Shown here: in pieces, positions 56,693 to 64,000 of the stretch
Layout of the letters: every line of letters starts with the position of its first letter
How positions within the stretch are numbered: position 1 is the first letter of the stretch
Assembly (NCBI GenBank): GCA_001599755.1
Contig: BCHX01000008.1
Coordinates: forward strand, 1,178,001 to 1,242,000
Origin: Gliomastix tumulicola
Taxonomy: Eukaryota; Ascomycota; Sordariomycetes; Hypocreales; Bionectriaceae
Reading direction: 5' to 3'
Length of the DNA: 64,000 bases
Translations under genes and position numbers: made by a program
Notes under the pieces: generated by a model
What the model saw: only the letters and a program-made list of their open reading frames with translations
Database searches by the model: none
Told to the model about the DNA's origin: nothing

Positions 56693-58313
56693 ATGTCCAT
56701 CCCCGAGAAGGCCGTCATCCCACAGGCCGACGGCCACGTCGACCCCGAGGCAGCCCGCGAAGTGCTCATCGACCCGGTCGCCGAGGCCCGCCTCGTCCGC
56801 AAGCAGGACCTGCGCGTCCTCCCCATGGTCTTCCTCATGTACTTCTTCACCTTCCTCGACCGCACGAACCTGGGCAACGCGCGCGTCGCCGGCATGGAGG
56901 AGGATCTGGGCCTGGGGCCCTACGGCTTCAACATCGGCGCGTGCCTGTACTACGCCATCTACTTCTTCGCCGACATCCCGGCGTCCCTGAGCGTGAAGAG
57001 GCTCGGGTTCATCGTGCTGCCGATGAGCTGCGTGGCGTTTGGCGTCGTCACGCTGGGGACGGCGTTTATCAAGAACGAGGCGAGCTTTTATGCCGTCAGG
57101 CTGCTGCTGGGGCTCACCGAGAGCTTCCAGTTCCCGGGGCTGAGTTACGTCGTGTCGAGGTACTACCGACGAGGCGAGGTGACGACCCGTGTGTCATTCT
57201 TCATGCTGGCAGCGGCCGGGCTCGCGGGAGGGTTTGGTGGTCTACTCGCGTCGGGGCTGCTATCACTAGGTAGCATCGGGAGCGTCAGCTCATGGAGAAA
57301 CATATTCCTAGTCGAAGGGTTCGCAATCCCCCCTTTCTCGTAGCAGAGACGCTCAAATCAATACTAATCCCACCGCCCAACAACAACAGCATCATCACCA
57401 TCGGCGTCGGCCTCATCTCGCTCTACCTCTTCCCGGACGACCCGTCCCAAACCCGCATCTTCAACGACGCCGAGCGCGCCCTCGCCATGGCCCGCCTCTT
57501 CCACGACCAGCCCGCCATCCTCGAGCACAAGGAGCGCATCACCTGGCGCCTCGTCCGGCGAGGCGTCCTCAACGTCAACGTCCTCGTCGGCGCCTGGATC
57601 TACATCTGCGACCAGATCACCGTCCAGGGCCTCTCCATCTTCACCGTCACCATCCTGCGCCTCAACTACCCGGGCCGCTCGACCGTCGAGATCCAGCTGC
57701 TGTCCGTGCCGCCGCCCATCGTGGGCATGGTCTTCGGCATGGTCGTCGCGTACGTCACGATGCGCACGCGGCGGCACGGCCTGGCGATTGCGGGCTGCGC
57801 GGGGCTGTGCGTTGCCGGTTATTCGATCTGGCTGGCGTCGACGAATGTGCAGGCGCGGTATGCGGCTATCTTTCTCAACACGGCGGGCGGGTATAGCTTC
57901 GGGACGCTGATTCTGAGCTGGACGCTGGCGAACGCCGCGCCGGACACTGTGCGGAATGTCGCCAACGGGGCTGTCTCGGGCATTGCGAACATTGGTGAGT
58001 AGGAAAAGCATCTCCTTCTCTTGTTTGATGAACGAAGTGCTAAACAGGTTTTTTTTTTTTTCTTTTCTCAGGGTCTATCGCTGCGACTTGGAGCTACGTG
58101 AACAACGATGTCAGCACGGGCTACCGTATTGGTAACGGCTTGAACACGGCTACAGCCGCATCAGTCATCATCGCGTCACTGGGACTTGTGGCGTATCAGA
58201 AGTGGGAGAACAAGAAGCGTGAAGAGGGCGGCCGTGATTACCGCCTGGAGAGATCAGAGGAAGAGGTGGCTACGCTCGGGCACCTCCATCCTCAGTTTAG
58301 ATACATCCACTAG
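56693..58313 (+). CDS. MFS anion:cation symporter, allantoate permease-like
   Basis: Predicted 490-residue Dal5/Tna1-type permease that imports organic anions such as allantoate, nicotinate or similar acids with protons. Exons are 56693-57318, 57390-57994 and 58072-58313 (1473 nt). Family marks: the N-terminal RKQDLRVLPMVFLMYFFTFLDRTNLGNARVAG, IYFFADIPASLSVKRLG, LLLGLTESFQFPGLSYVVSR and WRNIFLVEG at the end of the sixth helix, then the central loop with LFPDDPSQTRIFNDAERALA and the C-terminal IGNGLNTATA. Several of these are near-diagnostic for the family. The C-terminal tail is charged. The last intron has a T12 tract. Substrate is unknown. Confidence 0.92.
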
Positions 58314-58708
58314 ACCAGTATTTTTTTGGCCATGCTCCATGCTTTATGATGACATGGACTTCAGATGAATCTGTCTCCAAACTGATAGAAAGTTGCGAAA
58401 TGTGCATCTTCAACGAGACGTAACTATGCCTCAACCTATCGCCAATATCAATAAGGTGGGCAGACTGAGGCGGATGTGAATATGCAGTGAGTACGACGTG
58501 CGAAAACTCAAACGGATCACACTCAGATTCAAATCTGCCTCTGAATTTCATCGCCTCAGGCAATAACTCAACCGAACAAGAATCACTCTTCTGCCAATCC
58601 TCCCCATAACACAAGCCACCACACCTCAATTCCGCAGCCCTTGTTTCGCACCACCGCCACCTGCGCGCACGCATATTTCCCCAAACAACGATCCGCTACT
58701 CAAGAACG
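58314..58708. other. intergenic region
   Basis: There are 395 bases with no supported gene; presumably promoter of the histone-like gene. CAATTCCGCAG at 58626-58636 is one base different from the motif shared by the acyl-CoA gene promoters. Confidence 0.35.
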
Positions 58709-59285
58709 ATGGCATCGACTCGAAAAGCCAGCTCAAGCAAGTCTGGCAGAGGCAAAACCCGTCGCAATTCCCCGGCCACCAACACCCAGCGCACGCGCCA
58801 AAGAGTTGGGGCTTACGCCTTGAAGGTCCAAAGACACAAGCACCACCGTCACAGACCCGGTAGGAAGTGCTTTACCCGAGAGAGAGAGAAGATCAAGATC
58901 AAGAAGCGCTCATGTGATGATGACAGTTTCCTCTTCGCGCGTCATTAGAAAGTACTGGAACCTGGGGAGTCACGCCATCCCAAAGTCCGCCTTCGCACGC
59001 CTTGCCCTGGCAATCTCCCTGACTCTCAAGCCACACCTTGCCTGGGAACAGCCTGCACTTGATGCACTACAGGAGGCTGCCGAGTCCCATGCCGTCAATG
59101 TGCTCCATCGTATGCTAACTTCATCTTGGGTTGTTTGAGGGATGTCTGACGTCTGTTTAGTTCTCAACACCATGGCTGATCATGCCGGCCGCACCACCGT
59201 GCAGAGGACAGACATATATACACTTCAGAGGCTGCTGGGCATCTTTCACCCGTCGTGCGTGGATTCTCGTAAGAAGCACAATTGA
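58709..59285 (+). CDS. strongly diverged histone H3-like protein
   Basis: Predicted 147-residue protein; exons 58709-58866, 58949-59109 and 59161-59285 (444 nt, phases consistent). A basic tail (MASTRKASSSKSGRGKTRR, then RHKHHRHRPG) leads into a histone fold aligned with H3: HRHRPG matches HRYRPG, IPKSAFARLALAISL matches the LPFQRLVREIAQDF helix, WEQPALDALQEAAESHAV matches FQSSAIGALQESVESYLV, HAGRTTVQRTDIYTLQRLLG matches [20 protein letters not shown]. The aromatic position reads W, as in CENP-A, but the loop length is that of ordinary H3. The alphaN helix region is shortened and the tail lacks the ARTKQT start. It could be a derived H3/CenH3 duplicate or a decaying copy still open. Confidence 0.7.
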
Positions 59286-59595
59286 AAAGGCTCTTGGTCT
59301 TGTCAGAGCACTCGACCGACGCCATTTAGGGCACAGTGGCGGACGTGGATAATGGTCGGGACACATATGCCGGTCAATATCTAGAGGGATGATACGTAAT
59401 AGACCTAGTTTCATTCGGCTAAAACACAGTGCCATCATTCTTGTGTCAATGAACGCGTTACAGCTACACACGAAATCCAGATTGGAAAGACGTGACTAGC
59501 CAGCATAGCAGAATCTCATTTCTACCCAAGAAAAATATATATATGCTACATCCTACGCTTTGCTTTTCTGCTTCCTCCTCGGCTCTTGCAACCTC
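59286..59595. other. convergent intergenic region
   Basis: There are 310 bases between the histone-like gene and the SDR. It contains an ATATATATAT tract at about 59537-59545 on the SDR 3' side and no supported exon. Confidence 0.4.
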
Positions 59596-60381
59596 TTAGT
59601 ATGTCTGAAGTCCTCCGCTAGCAGAAATGGCCTGCCCCGTCACCCATCGGCTCTCCTCTGACGCCAACCACGCCACAATCTGCGCACAATCATCCACAGT
59701 CCCGACCCTGTTCTCAACCGACGTCAGAGACTTCTGCCTCTCGACGATGTACTTGGGGATGTTGTCCAGCATGTCGCTCTGCACAGGCCCCGGGTTCACC
59801 GTGTTGACAGTGTGGCCCTCGGTGCCGAGCTCGACGGCCCAGCTGCGCGTGAGGCCCTCCAGCGCGGCCTTGGACATGCAGTACAGGGCGAATTCCTTGA
59901 AGCCCTGGCGCGCGGCCACCGAGGCGATGTTGATGATGCGACCAGGCCGGCGGAGGTAAGGGAGGACGGCCTGGAGCAGGAGAAGCGGCGCCCGGACGTT
60001 GAGGTTGGTGATGGAGTCGAAGTCCTCGATGGTGAGGTCGGCGATGGGCTTGGCAATCTCGGAGCCGGCGTTGTTGACCAGGATGTCGATGTGCGGGCCA
60101 AAGGCCTCGACTGTCTGACGGACGAGTTCGGCTGGGACGTTCGGGTCTCTGAGGTCCCCGCGGAGACCGATACATTCGGAGGGAGGGTCGAGCTGTGAGA
60201 TTTCCCTCTGGAGCTCGGCGACGAGGGGTTCGCTGCTGGCGGAGGTGTATGTTACGGCGACTTTGGCACCGCGGCGGGCCAGCTCGTATGCGAAGCCGCG
60301 GCCGAGACCTCGTGAGCCGCCGGTGACGATGGCCACTTTGCCCTTGAGGGTCTGGAATGGGGCATTAGATGTGGTTGCCAT
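59596..60381 (-). CDS. short-chain dehydrogenase/reductase (3-oxoacyl-reductase-like)
   Basis: Single-exon 261-residue classical SDR. It shows the cofactor loop TGGSRGLGRGFA, a second-strand ending YTSASSEP that leaves room for the NADPH 2'-phosphate, NNAGSEIA, the catalytic Ser in INIASVAA and YCMSK, plus the PG-motif NPGPVQSDM and the C-terminal WVTGQAISASGG. The closest functional type is fungal NADPH-dependent 3-oxoacyl-reductase or versicolorin-reductase-like enzymes; substrate unknown. The start at 60381 is the first conserved ATG; the frame extends upstream through 51 further codons without family similarity, probably leader. It stands alone, without a biosynthetic cluster. Confidence 0.9.
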   Translation of the reverse strand: MATTSNAPFQTLKGKVAIVTGGSRGLGRGFAYELARRGAKVAVTYTSASSEPLVAELQREISQLDPPSECIGLRGDLRDPNVPAELVRQTVEAFGPHIDILVNNAGSEIAKPIADLTIEDFDSITNLNVRAPLLLLQAVLPYLRRPGRIINIASVAARQGFKEFALYCMSKAALEGLTRSWAVELGTEGHTVNTVNPGPVQSDMLDNIPKYIVERQKSLTSVENRVGTVDDCAQIVAWLASEESRWVTGQAISASGGLQTY

Positions 60382-61765
60382 TGTGAGTGGTGAGGTGTGC
60401 TTCGTGATTTGTGTTTCTTCTTCTGGATGCAAAGTATGCCAAATGTTGGACGGGATGGAGACTTCTAGCAGAATTTGTTGATGGTGGAATGCAAGGTGGC
60501 ATCGAGCCTTGATATACCTCTCGGTGGCTCTCAAGATTTCTACGAATGGGGGTTAGCGGACTTATTCCTCGCCATTAGAGTTAAATCACCATCGCAGTCT
60601 ACCAATTCTTTGCATCTAAAGTTCTGATCTGCCCGAACGGTGATAGAGCCGATCACCGATTTTTTCCTCTCGAGAGAGGATGCTGGTATCGGACTTAACC
60701 TTGCCCAGATTTATCGCCGAAAACACAACGCCGAAGAGAGTCCCCGAACGATCGTCACCTGCTAACGGGTCTTCATGACGAACAAATGGAAATGATCTGA
60801 TTACCTGCTGTTCGGAGATTGCAAGACGAGTAGTAAATGGGTGATTATATTTAGATGCGGCGTCACCCCTTCGTTCAAGTATCTCCATTTGCCAACAGAG
60901 GACATGGCCAGCAGACACGGACAATATTTATTTACGGCCACTTATCGTCAATATGAGGCGAGGTCTGTCCACCCTCTGATCACTGGCTGTGCCGCTGCAG
61001 ACCACATCACCACCTGACCTGTTCCGACCAGATACCCGTCGTCGCACGCACCCGGAAGGGACGGGCCTTGTTCATGGGGGGAAACCAGCAGATAACACTA
61101 CCCGCGTCAATTATCAGACGGATATTGATCAAGGACTGTTGGGGGTTCGCATCCAGCACTGCAGTCATTTCCCCGCGCGAACCATCTGACAACGTCCCAG
61201 CTGTGGGGGTAGATAAGCGACAAAGTCCTACCGGTGACTGTTTTCTCAAGCCGTTGGTAGCATTTGGGGCCCAAAGACACCCTCCGTCGAGGCCTCCAGA
61301 GTCAGCATTTCGCCCCCTCAGTCTTCATTGTTACTCACCGGCTCCACAGCTGCTGCCTGTATCGCGAGGGCAGTGAATGCCGATCGCTGCGGCGTGGTTC
61401 GCCTTCGCGGGAGTCGGTGAAGCAGGTCGCAGGTGAGCTTCCTTGCCGTTCAGGCAACAAGGCAACGAGCTGCCTCGGGCTTTGGTCTAGATCGACAGGC
61501 ATAGCCATCACGTGTGGCGAATATCGAATGTTGGAGCTGTTGGGCCAACAGTGTTGGGCTGATCACAGTCCTTCCAAACCGCCGCCCATGCACATCATCA
61601 GGTTGGTTATTTAATCGTTCACGGCCATCTCTGTTTCATCCATCCATCCATCCATCCTTCTCATCCTTCGCTATCGTGACTCACCCTTTTCGTCGTTCAA
61701 TAAATCTACCATCGTCTCTACCAACCCTTTCGCCGCATCTTCCTCCTTTCAAAGCGTCACCCACG
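60382..61765. other. divergent intergenic region
   Basis: A 1.38-kb region between the SDR and the AAA ATPase. There is a CATC repeat (about 61636-61659) in the leader of the AAA gene. No other gene is supported. Confidence 0.45.
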
Positions 61766-63970
61766 ATGAGCCAAACCGCCGACTCCCCCAGCCGGGCCGA
61801 CTTCCTCGGCTTCGAGCTCGTCACAGGCCACCCGCCCGCCGAAGGCTCCGAGTGCGCCATCCAGACCCTCTACGAGGGCGAGCCCAAGTGCACCTGCTGC
61901 AAGAACTGGGTCGACACCTACCCGGCGGACCTCGCCGCCCAGCCCGAGGCCCAGCCCGAGACCAAGCAAAAGGCCGTCGTCGTGCGCATGCGCCGCAACC
62001 ACAACACAGTTGATAAACACAGCACCGGCGGTGGCGAAGACTCCAAGCCGCTCGTGCTCGACTCCGTCGTCGTGCAGAGCGAGTCGCTCAAGCGCACGCT
62101 CGGCGATGTCTTTGACGGGTACCGCGGCATCACGGCGTCGCTGCGGCGGCTCGTCTTCCGGGCTCCCTTCCACCCGTTCCACTACCGCTGGCAGCGCTTC
62201 GGGCGCATCCTCGAGAGGCAGAAGGTCGAGGATCCCGTCGCCGCGGGGTACTCGCAGATCCTGTACGACCTGCTCCGGTCCGAGCTCGACTACGCCATGG
62301 CCGAGATCAAGGACATGACGGACCACGGCGTCATCACGTACGCGAAGCTCTGGGCGCTGTTCGAGCCTGGGGAGCACGTCGTCGCCGCGAGGGATGAGCA
62401 GCGCCAGGTGTTCGTCGTCGAGGGCAGCGAGTACGACAGCAGGAACAAGGAGCCCTGTCTTGTCGTCAAGGCGAGGAAGATCGACTGGAATGGCGAGAAG
62501 CTCGGGTATGTGACCAAGGAGCTCAAGATCAACAGATTCGCTGGCACACGCAGCATTTCCGAGCTCTGGGTCTGTCCCCTGGCCCTGCACCCTGAGCGCG
62601 AGGCCATCAAGACGAGGGCTATCGAGAGGGGCAACAAGTTCCGCGAGCTCTGTGGCGTCTATCATAAGTCATACAGCGGGAATGTCAAATACAAGGCGCG
62701 CTCAAACCTCGCCATCAGAAAGGTATGCCATTGGAACCTCTGTTTTACCCCCCCCTTCAAAACTAATACTTCCTCCCCCAATAGGTTGACGGACGAATGA
62801 TGGTCGACGCTGCCGCGTACCTGCGAGAGAACACAAGTGAGAAGCTTGACCTGATCCCTCTTGACGTTGGATCCATGATGCCCGAGCTTGAGATCGGGGA
62901 CGACAATCATGAGCAGAAGAAGTTGGGCACTCAGCAGAAGACCGACAGCCTTGATGGTGCTGCTGATGGCGGTGACCAAGACAGAGTCGGTGAGTCGCAG
63001 ACCATCATCTTACCGTTCTCATCATCAGACAGATTACTTACTCACCCACCTCACGGTATAGGTGCCAACCTGACCGACCAAGAGCTAATGCTCTGTAACG
63101 GCGTCGTCCGCGGCTACTCCCTCAAGCTGAACCGCTGGGCCAAGTTCCAAGTCGACAACATCCGCGAAGTCTCGTGGAACGAAATCGCCTTCTCCGGCCT
63201 AATGCTCCCGGGCGGCTACAAGGAACTGCTCCTCTCCTTTGTCGAGGAACCCAACCAACTCGGCTTCGACGACATCATCGAGGGCAAGGGTCTGGGGACC
63301 ATTGTCCTGCTGGCCGGAAACCCGGGCACAGGGAAGACGCTGACGGCCGAGGCGGTCGCAGACCACGTTCGTCGTCCGCTGTACTCTCTCAATGTCGGGG
63401 AGCTCGGGCAGAGGGCGAGCTCTGTGGAGAACAAGCTGCAGTCTGTGCTTGAGCTGACCGAGAAGTGGAATGCGATTCTTCTGTTTGACGAGTGTGACGT
63501 GTTCATGCAGAAGAGGACGACGGAGAACTTGAAGCACAACGAGATTGTTGCGGTGGCTCTGCGGTAAGTCTCTACTTTGTTCAACTCACACTTGGGTGCA
63601 AGATGTACTAACGTATCTCGACAGAATCCTCGAGTACTACCGTGGCATCCTCTTCATGACCTCGAACCGCTCCCAGATGATCGACCGCGCCTTCGAGAGC
63701 CGCATCCATCTCACGCTACGCTACCCAGACCTAGACCCTTCATCCCGGGAGCAAATCTGGCGACAGCTGTCAGCACGCGCTGGCACACACACGACTCTCA
63801 CAGAGGCAGATTTTGAGCGTCTCAAGGAGCTGCCTCTCAACGGTCGGAAGATCAAGAACGCGGTCAAGAACGCGACGATGCTTGCTGCTAGGCAGGGGAA
63901 TGCAGTTGGGATTGACCAGATCAGGACTGTTCTGGCGGCGACGCAGTCGGTTGATGTTTCTAGAATCTAA
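61766..63970 (+). CDS. AAA ATPase with N-terminal DUF7025-like region
   Basis: Predicted 669-residue fungal AAA protein. Exons are 61766-62722, 62785-62989, 63062-63563 and 63625-63970 (2010 nt). The N-terminal half (FHPFHYRWQRF, LDYAMAEIKDMTDHGVITYA and LWALFEPGEHVVA) is the region that precedes the ATPase domain in a large fungal family of unknown role. The ATPase domain has Walker A GNPGTGKT (473-480), Walker B ILLFDECD (Asp530, Glu531), sensor-1 TSNR and the arginine-containing FESRIHLTLRYPDL. The 72-nt second intron has no stop and keeps frame. Single AAA domain; substrate unknown, possibly remodelling of a membrane or protein complex. Confidence 0.9.
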
Positions 63971-64000
63971 TGCTTACTGTGACAAGACGAGCCTCCAAGG

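Noticed and set aside
1..64000. rRNA or tRNA genes and complete transposons
   Set aside because: I saw no convincing tRNA cloverleaf, rRNA segment, transposase or reverse transcriptase frame by eye; a tRNAscan and repeat search would be needed to exclude short ones.

Overview
This window is nuclear DNA from a filamentous ascomycete (Pezizomycotina). A Sordariomycete, perhaps near Glomerellales or Hypocreales, fits best, but that placement is an inference. The evidence is dense genes on both strands, short introns (about 50-100 nt) with GT-AG ends and occasional GC-AG ends, and many Zn2Cys6 regulators. It also holds a tannase/feruloyl esterase, a GH127 arabinofuranosidase, a P450, MFS permeases and small secreted cysteine-rich proteins. 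Most genes were rebuilt by joining exons. Splice phases and total lengths divisible by three support the models, but no transcript data were available.

Left part (1-19.3 kb): a C2H2+Zn2Cys6 double-finger regulator lies upstream of a GH127 enzyme. Next comes a metabolic neighbourhood: a short-chain dehydrogenase (minus) divergent from an acyl-CoA dehydrogenase (plus), two divergent fungal transcription factors, and an acyl-CoA ligase (minus, ending in the peroxisomal-type tripeptide ARL) divergent from a zinc-cluster protein. The two enzyme-bearing divergent promoters share the palindromic motif AATTCCGCGG. I read this as a possible co-regulated acyl-CoA (beta-oxidation-like) catabolic cluster. 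An Upc2-type regulator without a zinc cluster follows.

Middle (19.3-41.5 kb): an RCC1-type Ran exchange factor, a 47-nt poly-G run, an alpha/beta hydrolase, a FAD monooxygenase, a membrane ankyrin protein, a gene-free 3 kb with a minisatellite, a broken EFM7-like methyltransferase, a CxC-rich metallothionein-like protein, a tannase-family esterase, a degenerate F-box-associated gene and a secreted PI-PLC-like enzyme.

Accessory stretch (41.5-48.4 kb): a 557-residue protein of unknown family whose 3' end lies in nested inverted repeats, a decayed copy of the same family in opposite orientation, a small secreted cysteine-rich protein and a hypothetical gene.

Right part (48.4-64 kb): a cytochrome P450, a nine-exon secreted repeat protein with a 13-nt exon, an Ifi-6-16-like membrane protein, two MFS transporters, a strongly diverged histone H3-like gene, an SDR and an AAA ATPase. 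The diverged H3-like gene, the repeat-module secreted protein, the shared promoter palindrome and the hairpin structure near 42.6 kb are the most notable observations.
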